Source: Marthasterias glacialis
Lineage: Eukaryota > Echinodermata > Asteroidea > Forcipulatida > Asteriidae
Assembly: GCA_911728455.2 (NCBI GenBank)
Contig: OU452228.1
Span: 744,001 to 808,000, forward strand
Direction: 5' to 3'
Length of the DNA stretch: 64,000 bases
A program made the position numbers and the translations under genes. The notes under the pieces are model-generated. The model searched no databases. It saw only the letters and a list, made by a program, of their open reading frames with translations, and was not told where the DNA came from. Numbering within the stretch: position 1 is the stretch's first letter; each line of letters starts with the position of its first letter. This document shows positions 37,885 to 50,650 of this stretch, piece after piece.

Positions 37885-38885
37885 TCTAATACACCGATTG
37901 CGCGACCCGCGTCACGTGACCTATTGTGAGTATTAAGCGTAAACACATATGACGATCTCCATAGGAAAGTGCGGTACGGTACACAATGATTGTTGCATTT
38001 AGTTTATGTGATTGAGGCTTTTCTTGCTCGAAATCTGTGAAAAATATTCCAGAGTTTGTACCAGAGACCTTCGAATGGCTGAATAAAGTAAGGACAGTTC
38101 CAGCAAGTTTTGAAAATTGTAAAAGTACCATATAAATGTGCACGATGTGTACTAGTGCACGACGGAACGTTTAGGCCAGACGACCGTGAACACTTTTCAG
38201 CACAAAAATGTCAAAGTTTTGAAGCCGAAATCATCCAAAGAAATTGCTTTCCAAAACTGTGTGATTCCTTTGCCTATATGAAATTTCGCAAGGCTAGGTA
38301 TAAATGCTCATTTTTCCAACGTTCTTAACCCTTTTTTTTAACAGTAATTTAGGCCTACATTACAAACAAAATAACAGACGGGTTGCTACATGTACATACA
38401 TGTAGTCATCCGACGCTGGTAGTGCATGACAAAAAAAAAAACTCTTATTAGTAGAATTCTGTTAAGTTATGAAACAGAGATGTGATTTAAATTAATGCCA
38501 CAACATACTACTTTAAATAAAGGGGCTGATTAACTATTTTATCACTTAACACAAATAAAATCGACTGTTTTTGTGCTCACTCTGTGTCACGGCATATCTC
38601 TTTACATGTATTTTGCCATCAGCTGATATGCAGGCCTCGATCTCAAGAAAAATGGGGGCAGGCCTTTGCTGGCCAAAATAAATTAATCAGAGATATTGTA
38701 CAAGGGCATGCTGGCCAAGTTGGTAGTGACAGACAGTGCAATTTTTCTGAAGGGCATGCTGGCCAACTCGACAGAGCATGAGGCCAATGGCCTCAGTGGC
38801 CTCGGTTATGATCAAGGCCTGGATATGGCGTTATACCACAGGAGGTCACGTGACCACATGTCAACATTGGTGGCGCAATCAGTCT
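37885..38885. mobile_element. Candidate ~1-kb inverted-repeat element inside the satellite
   Basis: The left end has ACCGATTGCGCGACC and GTCACGTGACC; the right end, reversed, has ACTGATTGCGCCACC and GTCACGTGACC. Satellite sequence resumes on both sides, which suggests an insertion. No transposase frame is evident. It contains repeated GGGCATGCTGGCCA strings near 38705 and 38753. Confidence 0.45.
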
Positions 38886-40329
38886 ATTGAATGCTTTCTG
38901 TCATAAGTAATTTCTGAATTTTTTACTAAGCGATGGGAGTAATGTAGAGCTGTCCATAACCCCAAGAAATCCCCAGTGAGCAACCCTGTGGTTTTGCATA
39001 CAAGTAGTCAATTTATAAATCTATAAGATATGTATGTGAAGACTTACTTCCATGGCATTTTTAACTTACGGTCCTTTGTATTCACATGCCATGCTTTCTG
39101 TCATAAGCAATCTTTTAAGTGTTCTTCTTAGCGATAGGGGTAATGTAGCCGTCTGTACCACAAGAAATACCCAGTGAGCCACCCTGTGTTTCTGCATATG
39201 AGTAGGCAATATATTAACCTGTAATATATTTAAATTTGAAAAATTTCTCCCACAGCATTTTTGTGTTATGTTGCTTTGTATTAACATGCCTTGCTTTCTG
39301 TCACAAGTAATCTGATAAGACTTTTCTTATCGATGGGTGTAATGTAGCAGTCTATATATCACCAAAAAATGCCAGGTTAACCACCCTTTAATTTTGAATA
39401 TAAGTAGGCAATCTATCAACCCGTAATATATTTAAAGTTGATAATCTTCTCCCCCAGCATTTTTGAGTTATGATTCTTTGAAGTTACTTGTCATGCTTTT
39501 ATTGTGTGCTTTCTGTCAGAAGTAATTTGTTAAGTTTTTTCTGAGCAATGAGGTGATGTAGCCGTCTATATAATCACAGAATAAATACTCGGTGGGCCAC
39601 CATTTATTTTCAAAGTGTGCATGAGTAGGCAGTTTTTTAATCTGTAATGCAAATTCGAAAATTTCCTCAGGGGCATTTTTTAAGTTATGATCGTTAGAAG
39701 TATGCCAACATAGGCATATAACTAGGCAATATATTTTATTTTATTTATTTATTTTACTTAAACCTTATTTAAGAAGGGTGACCCATCCAGCACAGCTGAT
39801 TATATGGGACCCTCACATAATATAAAAATACATCAAGGATAAAATACAAAACAACGAAGACAAGATTTTGGCAGAAAGGGCACAGGAAAACCCCCCACAA
39901 ATAAACAGATTGATAAAATTGCAACCCCTATAAGCCAACACAAAATTACAGATGGGAGTTAGGCCTAAAATTGCACTAAAAAAAATGAATAAGAAATAAT
40001 TCACACCATGAGAAAAAAATATGACGGCGCTCTATCCTCCCTCAATATAGACCATTGAAGCAGATTATTTGTTGCAAGCCAAATAATGGGGGAGAAGATA
40101 GCAGAATACAGGGTAGGCTATGTCAAAATAAACTGAAAATCAAAACATTTCAAACCTTACCTTCCTTCAGCAAATGCCAAGACGGAGAATAATAGTTTGA
40201 ACGAGTAAAGGGACACCATTTACATGTAAAAAAGAAGGAGCTCTGTAACTGAAACTGTTTTTACAAATTTCACATGTAGGTTAGGGAACAGTAGGATTAC
40301 CCTGTGTGATTGCTCAGGTTGTTGACCGA

Positions 40330-40650
40330 TCATCAGGGTGTCATGACTGAGCAGTTTAGTGCATGAACTCAAATTCTGGTGGCTAAGTCATCAGGATGTG
40401 GGTTCGAATCCCAGTCATGACACTTGTGTTCTTGAGCAAGACACTTAACCATAATTGCTTCAAATAGGGGAAGAGGCATTTGTGTTTGTCTCACAATTAA
40501 TTCATTTACCCCTCCCTGTTCTTACATGTAGCTGAGCTGTGAAGAGACTTGTGTTTATATCTCTCCATGTCTTGTTTCTGCGCATTGGGGCAGGTTTCTA
40601 TCCCTTCAAAAAGTAGCCCACAACTCGAGTGGCCTTTGGGCTTTGTTACA
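40330..40650 (+). mobile_element. tRNA-derived SINE
   Basis: Starts in TCATGACTGAGCAGTTTAGT (degenerate A box), B box GTGGGTTCGAATCCCAGTC, then the body CACTTGTGTTCTTGAGCAAG and TGTCTTGTTTCTGCGCATTG. Same family as 34686-34935. Inserted in the satellite block. Confidence 0.8.
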
Positions 40651-40860
40651 TGCAATGTTTCTATTCTGTATAAATGCTTTCTGTCATAAGTAATCTGTTA
40701 AGTTTTTCTTAGTGATAGGGGTAATGTAGCAGCTGAAAATACGAAAACTACCCAGTGATCCACCCTATATTTTTGCATATTAACTCATCATCGTAAATTA
40801 TAAATTGTTAATCTTTAATGTTTTGGGGTTATGATCCTTAGAAGTTACATGCCATGCCAT

Positions 40861-41306
40861 TAGATTTGTGATGCGATTTCTCCTTTTGGTTGAATTTTAT
40901 GAAAAATCTCAGGGCTGATACTAACACGTTCAAAAATCGTCAGCTGATGGTTGCTGTTGCGCACGCATGCTGTACAGCGCTCTGACCTGTCCTCCTCTAG
41001 CCTTTGTTCCAGCAGTCTTTTCACAACGTTTACCTCGACGTGATGATGTCAAGGTTCTGAGCAGCAGTAAGCAGTCTTGGAAGTGTGCAGTACACTTGGG
41101 ACAGCAACTGTTTGTGTTCAGCGAATAACTATTTAATTAAAAGTGACACAAAAAAAACTACAGGACAGGTCATAGGCTATTGCTGTACAGTGCGCGTGCG
41201 CAACAGCAACCATCATGGCTCCGACAATGTTTGAATGTGTCATTATCAGCCCTTAGATATTTCATAAAATTCCATCAAAAGGAGAAATCGCATCACAAAT
41301 CTAATG
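40861..41306. mobile_element. Foldback element with ~120-bp arms
   Basis: The left arm reads TTAGATTTGTGATGCGATTT, then CTCAGGGCTGATACTAACAC and GGTTGCTGTTGCGCACGCAT. The right arm (about 41182-41306) is its reverse complement, with GCGTGCGCAACAGCAACC and AAATCGCATCACAAATCTAA. The ~190-bp centre has no coding frame. Confidence 0.8.
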
Positions 41307-41499
41307 TACTCCAGACTAGCATGCAATGACCGACCGATCATTGAGGGGTAAATTTTGGCAAAAATAATTAAGTCTCAAATCGAATATTCATCTCACTTTT
41401 TGGTGCTATTGGTCAAAGAGCCAAGGAGCGGACAGAGTCCAGCGTATTGGCACTATTTATCTGTTTATGGGGCTAAAGCCAATGGAGGAGGAAGGGGGG

Positions 41500-41820
41500 A
41501 AGTACATCTCATGTAGGCCTAGCCCTCGACCCAGCAACTGGGGCGCTGAACTCCTTTTTGAGATTTTGACATTAACGGTCATACTATTGCTGTGACAAAG
41601 TTGATTTAAAACGAATGTGATCCTGTTCCAAAAAATTACGACAAAACTCAACAAAATTGCTTGAAAATCGCCTACGAACTGGCTTCAGGGTATCACACAT
41701 TCGTTTTAAATCCACTTCGTCACAGCGACGACCTTACTGGGGCACAGTACGACCGATGTCAAAATCTCAAAAAAGGAGTTCAGCGCCCCAGTTACAAAAC
41801 AGGGTCTAGCCTAGCCCCAT
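41500..41820. mobile_element. Second foldback element, ~110-bp arms
   Basis: Arms: CAACTGGGGCGCTGAACTCC then TTTTTGAGATTTTGACAT and ATTTAAAACGAATGTG on the left; CACATTCGTTTTAAAT then ATGTCAAAATCTC and GGAGTTCAGCGCCCCAGTT on the right. AGCCCCATAAA at the right end mirrors TTTATGGGGCT near 41464. The sequences outside (41330-41460 and 42065-42265) are diverged direct repeats of each other. Confidence 0.75.
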
Positions 41821-41999
41821 AAATAACTGCCAATACTTGCTGCTGGACTACCTCCTCTCCTTGTTGGCCCTATGTTGGCCCCCACAAAAACTAGTCCGAG
41901 ACCCAACAATGCATTTTTTAACATTTTGACATTATCTGGCGTTATCTGACTGGCGTTATCTGGTCCGAGTGCCCATAGAGCACTATGGAGTGCCTAAGG

Positions 42000-44748
42000 T
42001 AGGCAGGGCTTAACGTTAACAGACCGGTCTTCAGACCGGTCTTCTCTGAATCTGACCATGGAGGTGACTGACCAATCATCAAGGGGAAAATTTTGGCAAA
42101 AAAATGCAACTCTCAATTCGAAAGTTCATCTCACGTTTTTGGAATTTAGGTTGCAACATAGACCCAGTATCACTATCAGTAACTGGAGATATTGGGGTAC
42201 ATGGGCGTAAGGACAAAGTCAAGAAGCGGGGGTAGTTACCAGTACCAGCGTATTGCCATTGGCACCCAGTCCCAGGACATGCAGGACCCAGCTGCCCAGG
42301 GCATGGGGTGAGGGGGAGCAACAGCCGGCCAACCGGCGTTGCGTTAGCGGTTGCATGCTGATGATATTAACGCTTCCCTTTGCAGGTTCTTCCCAGGGTG
42401 TCACATCAAACATATATAATATATATTTCAACATGTATCTCTGCATTATGTTTAAAAACAATAAGAAATTTCAGGCATTTTAATGACTTACCATAACAAA
42501 AATTCGTCCGTGTTCAATGTTGATTTAACACAGCACAGCAGCCACACGTGCATCAACTGAACAGCGCCCTCAATAGCCGGTCTTCATGGCAATTTAAAGG
42601 GGCAGTAGTGAAGGGTTATGATCGTAAACCACAACAAAATAAAAAAAATTAAAAAAAATTCAAACACTTCAATTACTAAAACTTAACATTAAAAAAATTA
42701 AGAAAATAGAGGTTAAAAATAGAAAATAATACACAAAAGATATACTTTACAGCGCTTTGAGGCTTGCAAAAGGCGCTCCATAAATCCATTATTATTTTTT
42801 ATTTATAAGATATTGAGCTGGAAATCATTGTTGAAACATGGAACCCCATATAACAAAATATTTATCAGGTCCCTTAGTATTATTAAAGGAATAATCAAGT
42901 GTTTTAGACCTTCATTAAGGAGAGCGAATGCAAATGCTCTCCTCCGCACTCCTTAACCTTGAGGAGAGCACAAACTAGCACTCCTCAATTGTTTTTATTT
43001 ATTTTTTATCTGGAAAAAAATTTATTCACAGCTGGAAATTAACAACCGATGTGGTGTTAATTTGATTTAATTATGTCCAATGTAACAAACATAACAGTCT
43101 GCCAATCTAATCCTGAAGTGAATCATAAGAGGAACTTTCGTATAGACAGATTTGCAAAAAAAGTTGATTTTAATTTCACTTTTTTGACTTTTCAGGAGAG
43201 CAGTTTTAGCTCTCCTTGTATTTCTTAAATAAAGGTGTTAGGTGGGGGAAATAAACCTGCTCATACCAAAACACCTGATGACCCCCACACCCCTGAAGTT
43301 CATTTAATAATGTAAAGAATCCTTTAAATGGTTTTATTCATGTACTTTGATGTAATTAGGGTGGGAGGGGGGGGGGGTGATATACAACCTCATACATGCT
43401 CTGTTAAATTACAAGCTAGACTGGAATTAATTAAATGATGCTATTTTTACCTTTCCCTCAAGGCACTATGTCTATGAAATCAATCACAAAGTCTAATGAT
43501 GAACGCCTCAAGGAGCAAGAAACAAAACATAAATGCTAAAAGAAAAAAAATGTCAATATTCCAAACTTATTCGGTATTAACTTTGGGATATATCTTCTTA
43601 AACTGTTTTTTGTTAAGCGGCTAAGAGCACATTGTATGGATTTGGCGCTATAGAAATAATTGTATTATTATTATTATTCAGTGCAAATGAATACGTGTAA
43701 CTTTGTTTCTACAAAATACTAATTGAGGATATTTTAACCTTTTTAAAAACAAAAGGATTATGTTTATTTTAGTCTTGCTTAATAATTTGCAGTAAATCTA
43801 ATCACCTTGAGGTAATTAATCTGCTGAGTGTTTTTAAGGATGGGGGTGGGGAATTGGGTCAGTTGAAATGTCATAAATAATGCTTATCCAAAAGGACCTA
43901 CCCAGCAGACAATACAGTAAACCATGCAAGCTAGTGCATTTCCATGGGAATTAAAAACCTATGACTTGCCAAAACACATTTGAGACTCGACACAAAAAAA
44001 GTGCGCTTAAAGTTAATTTACGGAATAGATTTCCCAAATTATGGTCCACAATCTAATTATAGTATCTAATCACTCAAGCTGGTTGTGGTGATGTGGGGAT
44101 AATGACACATAAATGAGCGACATCGGCCTGTGCAAACAGGCAGGTCCAGCTACCCTGAATATTTCATACATGGAAACTACAAACGAAAACAGAGAAATAC
44201 CCCCCACCCCCCTCCAAAAAACAAAAAAAATCCAGCTTGTACCCAACTCTACCTCATATGAAACAGATAGGGCTCGATGCGACACTTTGAAATGATAAGT
44301 GGAAGCAATTTCCACAGTTTACGCAGAAATGTTTGAGCATGCGCACATTACCAAGAATAATGGTATTACCTGGTAACTGCTGCCATGTTCATTGGGGGGG
44401 GGGGGTGCCAGTGGAGGCAATAACATAATTGGGGGGGGTTATTAATTTATGTATTTTTTTTTTGGATCTCATTTGGGTAGAGGGGGGGAAGACCCATTTA
44501 AGTCTGCTAAGCAAGACTTGTCTATTTGCTTAACAGCCTCAATATGAAACAGGGCCCATTTGGCTGCCGGTGCTGCATACTCTGAAGGAGTTGAGATGGT
44601 TTCAGGAATGCTTAAGGGCAAATTATCAAGGATAGTAATAGTGCCACTATTGTTACACTATGTTGACACTATGTTACAATGGGTTTAAAAAGGCTAATAA
44701 ATGACAATTATTATTATCACTTATATTACTATTAATTATTAATAATAA
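42000..44748. other. Spacer without gene
   Basis: AT-rich with a short palindrome pair AGACCGGTCTTCAGACCGGT at about 42020-42042, retroposon 3' tails ending in TTATTATT (near 42775 and 43665, the latter with TTTGGCGCTATAGAAATAAT), and G-runs near 44393 and 44430. No exon is recognised. Confidence 0.55.
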
Positions 44749-47700
44749 TGTTTGTTACTAGTCTGAGCAATATTTCCCTGCTTGACCCAATACCTCATCA
44801 GCCATGATACCAAGTGAATGTACAGTGTTTGTTACTAGTCTGGGCAATATTTCCCTGCTTGACCCAATACCTCATCAGCCACGATACCAAGTGAATGTAC
44901 AGTGTTTGTTACTAGTCTGGGCAATATTTCCCTGCTTGACCCAATACCTCATCAGCCACGATACCAAGTGAATGTACAGTGTTTGTTACTAGTCTGGGCA
45001 ATATTTCCCTGCTTAACCCAATACCTCATCAGCCATGATACCAAGTGAATGTACAGTGTTTGTTACTAGTCTGAGCAATATTTCCCTGCTTAACCCAATA
45101 CCTTATCAGCCACGATACCAAGTGAATGTACAGTGTTTGTTACTAGTCTGGGCAATATTTCCCTGCTTAACCCAATACCTCATCAGCCACGATACCAAGT
45201 GAATGTACAGTGTTTGTTACTAGTCTGGGCAATATTTCCCTGCTTAACCCAATACCTTATCAGCCACGATACCAAGTGAATGTACAGTGTTTGTTACTAG
45301 TCTGGGCAATATTTCCCTGCTTAACCCAATACCTTATCAGCCACGATACCAAGTGAATGTACAGTGTTTGTTACTAGTCTGAGCAATATTTCCCTGCTTA
45401 ACCCAATACCTTATCAGCCACGATACCAAGTGAATGTACAGTGTTTGTTACTAGTCTGGGCAATATTTCCCTGCTTGACCCAATACCTCATCAGCCACGA
45501 TACCAAGTGAATGTACAGTGTTTGTTACTAGTCTGGGCAATATTTCCCTGCTTAACCCAATACCTTATCAGCCACGATACCAAGTGAATGTACAGTGTTT
45601 GTTACTAGTCTGGGCAATATTTCCCTGCTTACAGCCACGATACCAAGTGAATGTACAGTGTTTGTTACTAGGCTGGGCAATATTTCCCTGCTTGACCCAA
45701 TACCTCATCAGCCACGATACCAAGTGAATGTACAGTGTTTGTTACTAGTCTGGGCAATATTTCCCTGCTTAACCCAATACCTCATCAGCCACAATACCAA
45801 GTGAATGTACAGTGTTTGTTACTAGTCTGGGCAATATTTCCCTGCTTGACCCAATACCTCATCAGCCACGATACCAAGTGAATGTACAGTGTTTGTTACT
45901 AGTCTGGGCAATATTTCCCTGCTTGACCCAATACCTCATCAGCCACGATACCAAGTGAATGTACAGTGTTTGTTACTAGTCTGGGCAATATTTCCCTGCT
46001 TACAGCCACGATACCAAGTGAATGTACAGTGTTTGTTACTAGGCTGGGCAATATTTCCCTGCTTGACCCAATACCTCATCAGCCACGATACCAAGTGAAT
46101 GTACAGTGTTTGTTACTAGTCTGGGCAATATTTCCCTGCTTACAGCCACGATACCAAGTGAATGTACAGTGTTTGTTACTAGTCTGGGCAATATTTCCCT
46201 GCTTAACCCAATACCTCATCAGCCACAATACCAAGTGAATGTACAGTGTTTGTTACTAGTCTGGGCAATATTTCCCTGCTTGACCCAATACCTCATCAGC
46301 CACGATACCAAGTGAATGTACAGTGTTTGTTACTAGTCTGGGCAATATTTCCCTGCTTGACCCAATACCTCATCAGCCACGATACCAAGTGAATGTACAG
46401 TGTTTGTTACTAGTCTGGGCAATATTTCCCTGCTTGACCCAATACCTCATCAGCCACGATACCAAGTGAATGTACAGTGTTTGTTACTAGTCTGAGCAAT
46501 ATTTCCCTGCTTAACCCAATACCTCATCAGCCACGATACCAAGTGAATGTACAGTGTTTGTTACTAGTCTGGGCAATATTTCCCTGCTTAACCCAATACC
46601 TCATCAGCCACGATACCAAGTGAATGTACAGTGTTTGTTACTAGTCTGAGCAATATTTCCCTGCTTAACCCAATACCTTATCAGCCACGATACCAAGTGA
46701 ATGTACAGTGTTTGTTACTAGTCTGGGCAATATTTCCCTGCTTAACCCAATACCTTATCAGCCACGATACCAAGTGAATGTACAGTGTTTGTTACTAGTC
46801 TGGGCAATATTTCCCTGCTTAACCCAATACCTTATCAGCCACGATACCAAGTGAATGTACAGTGTTTGTTACTAGTCTGGGCAATATTTCCCTGCTTAAC
46901 CCAATACCTTATCAGCCACGATACCAAGTGAATGTACAGTGTTTGTTACTAGTCTGAGCAATATTTCCCTGCTTAACCCAATACCTCATCAGCCACGATA
47001 CCAAGTGAATGTACAGTGTTTGTTACTAGTCTGAGCAATATTTCCCTGCTTAACCCAATACCTTATCAGCCACGATACCAAGTGAATGTACAGTGTTTGT
47101 TACTAGTCTGGGCAATATTTCCCTGCTTAACCCAATACCTTATCAGCCACGATACCAAGTGAATGTACAGTGTTTGTTACTAGTCTGGGCAATATTTCCC
47201 TGCTTAACCCAATACCTTATCAGCCACGATACCAAGTGAATGTACAGTGTTTGTTACTAGTCTGGGCAATATTTCCCTGCTTGACCCAATACCTCATCAG
47301 CCATGATACCAAGTGAATGTACAGTGTTTGTTACTAGTCTGGGCAATATTTCCCTGCTTGACCCAATACCTCATCAGCCGTGATACCAAGTGAATGTACA
47401 GTGTTTGTTACTAGTCTGAGCAATATTTCCCTGCTTGACCCAATACCTTATCAGCCACGATACCAAGTGAATGTACAGTGTTTGTTACTAGTCTGGGCAA
47501 TATTTCCCTGCTTAACCCAATACCTCATCAGCCATGATACCAAGTGAATGTACAGTGTTTGTTACTAGTCTGAGCAATATTTCCCTGCTTGACCCAATAC
47601 CTCATCAGCCACGATACCAAGTGAATGTACAGTGTTTGTTACTAGTCTGGGCAATATTTCCCTGCTTGACCCAATACCTCATCAGCCACGATACCAAGTG

Positions 47701-49575
47701 AATGTACAGTGTTTGTTACTAGTCTGGGCAATATTTCCCTGCTTAACCCAATACCTTATCAGCCACGATACCAAGTGAATGTACAGTGTTTGTTACTAGT
47801 CTGGGCAATATTTCCCTGCTTAACCCAATACCTTATCAGCCACGATACCAAGTGAATGTACAGTGTTTGTTACTAGTCTGGGCAATATTTCCCTGCTTGA
47901 CCCAATACCTCATCAGCCACGATACCAAGTGAATGTACAGTGTTTGTTACTAGTCTGGGCAATATTTCCCTGCTTAACCCAATACCTTATCAGCCACGAT
48001 ACCAAGTGAATGTACAGTGTTTGTTACTAGTCTGGGCAATATTTCCCTGCTTGACCCAATACCTCATCAGCCACGATACCAAGTGAATGTACAGTGTTTG
48101 TTACTAGTCTGAGCAATATTTCCCTGCTTAACCCAATACCTTATCAGCCACGATACCAAGTGAATGTACAGTGTTTGTTACTAGTCTGGGCAATATTTCC
48201 CTGCTTAACCCAATACCTTATCAGCCACGATACCAAGTGAATGTACAGTGTTTGTTACTAGTCTGGGCAATATTTCCCTGCTTAACCCAATACCTTATCA
48301 GCCACGATACCAAGTGAATGTACAGTGTTTGTTACTAGTCTGGGTAATATTTCCCTGCTTAACCCAATACCTGATCAGCCACGATACCAAGTGAATGTAC
48401 AGTGTTTGTTACTAGTCTGAGCAATATTTCCCTGCTTAACCCAATACCTCATCAGCCACGATACCAAGTGAATGTACAGTGTTTGTTACTAGTCTGAGCA
48501 ATATTTCCCTGCTTAACCCAATACCTTATCAGCCACGATACCAAGTGAATGTACAGTGTTTGTTACTAGTCTGGGCAATATTTCCCTGCTTAACCCAATA
48601 CCTTATCAGCCACGATACCAAGTGAATGTACAGTGTTTGTTACTAGTCTGGGCAATATTTCCCTGCTTGACCCAATACCTTATCAGCCACGATACCAAGT
48701 GAATGTACAGTGTTTGTTACTAGTCTGGGCAATATTTCCCTGCTTAACCCAATACCTCATCAGCCACGATACCAAGTGAATGTACAGTGTTTGTTACTAG
48801 TCTGAGCAATATTTCCTTGCTTGACCCAATACCTCATCAGCCTAGATACCAAGTGAATGTACAGTGTTTGTTACTAGTCTGGGCAATATTTCCCTGCTTG
48901 ACCCAATACCTCATCAGCCACAATACCAAGTGAATGTACAGTGTTTGTTACTAGTCTGGGCAATATTTCCCTGCTTGACCCAATACCTCATCAGCCACGA
49001 TACCAAGTGAATGTACAGTGTTTGTTACTAGTCTGGGCAATATTTCCCTGCTTAACCCAATACCTTATCAGCCACGATACCAAGTGAATGTACAGTGTTT
49101 GTTACTAGTCTGGGCAATATTTCCCTGCTTGACCCAATACCTCATCAGCCACGATACCAAGTGAATGTACAGTGTTTGTTACTAGTCTGAGCAATATTTC
49201 CCTGCTTGACCCAATACCTCATCAGCCACGATACCAAGTGAATGTACAGTGTTTGTTACTAGTCTGGGCAATATTTCCCTGCTTGACCCAATACCTCATC
49301 AGCCACGATACCAAGTGAATGTACAGTGTTTGTTACTAGTCTGAGCAATATTTCCCTGCTTAACCCAATACCTTATCAGCCACGATACCAAGTGAATGTA
49401 CAGTGTTTGTTACTAGTCTGGGCAATATTTCCCTGCTTAACCCAATACCTTATCAGCCATGATACCAAGTGAATGTACAGTGTTTGTTACTAGTCTGGGC
49501 AATATTTCCCTGCTTAACCCAATACCTCATCAGCCACGATACCAAGGTGAATGTACAGTGTTTGTTACTAGTCTG
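44749..49575. repeat. 77-bp minisatellite, about 63 copies
   Basis: A head-to-tail array of a 77-bp unit beginning TGTTTGTTACTAGTCTGGGC and ending CAAGTGAATGTACAG. Most differences are at a few sites: GGGCAA/GAGCAA, CTTGACC/CTTAACC, CCTCATC/CCTTATC, CCACGAT/CCATGAT. Three shortened 63-bp units lack 14 bases after CCCTGCTTA (near 45630, 46001 and 46141). A small AT-rich TTATTA tract precedes it. The unit contains stops in most frames and is not coding. Confidence 0.97.
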
Positions 49576-50650
49576 ACAAGCTCTCCTTTGGATTTTATCA
49601 AGAGCCGAGAGGTGGACTGTGCTAGCTCCCATCCAGGCTAGAGGTGCATACTCCAACTTGCTTCTGATATACGTCTTGTAGATAGTAACAAGACCTGCCT
49701 TGCTGAAGACTGGACCCAATCTCCGCAGCATTGAAGTACGCTGCCCAGCAGTACGGGTGATATTCTTAAGATGTGTCTTCCATTCAAGTTTGCGAGAGAA
49801 AGTAACCCCAAGTAGTTTCATCTCTGGCTCATCACTGACAACCTGGCCTTGGAACCTTATGGGCGGGTGATTTTGGGTGTCCTTCATGTTGGATACAGTG
49901 AGACACTGACTCTTGGTTGGCTCAAATTCAACTTTCCAAGTCTGACCCCAGTTGTTTATCTGTTCCAAGTCGTCTTGTAGTTGCTTAGCAGCTGCTAGTT
50001 TCATGCTGGATCTTGTTTCAGGAGGTGAGTTCTTAATGGATGTGAATATTGTAGTGTCATTGGCATATGCAAGGAGTTCTGAATGGTGTACCACATCATG
50101 TAGATCTTCGACGTAGATCAAGAACAGAGTTGGGCCAAGAATACTGCCTTGGGGAACACCAGCATTGATTTCATAGCAAGCTGACTTCTGTCCAGCAACC
50201 ACTACCTCAAGATGTCTATTAGATAAATAGCTCTTCATCCAGGTAAGCAGTTGGCCAGTGATTCCAAATGAACCGATGAATTATCTCAGTGACATTTGAG
50301 CAAGCCTTCTCTGGATCTTGTATATCTAGAGCAGAGCTCCAATCTGCAGTCTTTAGGTCATGTCGAAGTCTCCCCCAGACAGCTTGGTGATATTGCCAGA
50401 CTGTTCATGGCGATGGATTTTCTTGCCAAATGAAGCCAGGAATTGATAAAAGTACAGTATCATGATCGCATGTGCCGATGGGTGCAATAACAGAGCAAGA
50501 GCACTGACTTTCCTCCACATCGGTCAGGAGTAAGTCGAGGATATTGTCCCCACGAGTTGGTTCTTGGCACCTCGACTCTTTCAGTTTCCAGTCAAGCCGG
50601 TACGTTCCAGGCGATTCTCCATCCAACTGACAGATTCAGTTCCAGCGCCC
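49576..50650 (-). pseudogene. Broken non-LTR retrotransposon (endonuclease end plus partial reverse transcriptase)
   Basis: Minus strand. 50626-50405 codes an endonuclease C-terminal piece (RGDNILDLLLTD; GTCDHDTVLLSI). 50238-49576 codes the middle and end of a reverse transcriptase: NAGVPQGSILGPTLFLIYVE, then LLAYANDTTIF where the catalytic YADD is YAND (codon at 50059-50061), then PTKSQCLTV, LLGVTFSRKLEWKTHLKNI and ALDKIQRRAC. Early RT motifs are absent between the two parts, so there is an internal deletion as well as 5' truncation. The family looks Jockey/CR1-like. The reading frame runs straight into the 77-bp array, which replaces the C terminus. The element cannot be active. Confidence 0.85.

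Larger units (their letters stand above)
37185..40860. repeat. Diverged ~200-bp satellite in two orientations, interrupted
   Basis: Units carry the blocks TTATGATCCTTTGAAGTTAC, AAATACCCAGTGAGCCACCC and CTTAGCGATGGGGGTAATGT-like. About three units are reversed (37200-37700). The rest are forward: 37700-37880, 38890-39090, 39091-39293, 39294-39498, 39500-39712 and 40670-40860. The orientation switches near 37700. Insertions lie at about 37885-38885 and 39715-40660 (the latter includes a SINE). Confidence 0.75.

Noticed and set aside
38110..38328. Small plus-strand frame with several Cys residues
   Set aside because: It lies in a repeat-rich block, matches no domain I know, and has no splice or codon support.
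45518..46315. Overlapping plus-strand frames of 69-90 codons
   Set aside because: They arise only where a 63-bp unit restores frame in the 77-bp array; no real gene.
44749..49575. CRISPR-like array
   Set aside because: There are no unique spacers, the units are contiguous at 77 bp, and the context is animal DNA.
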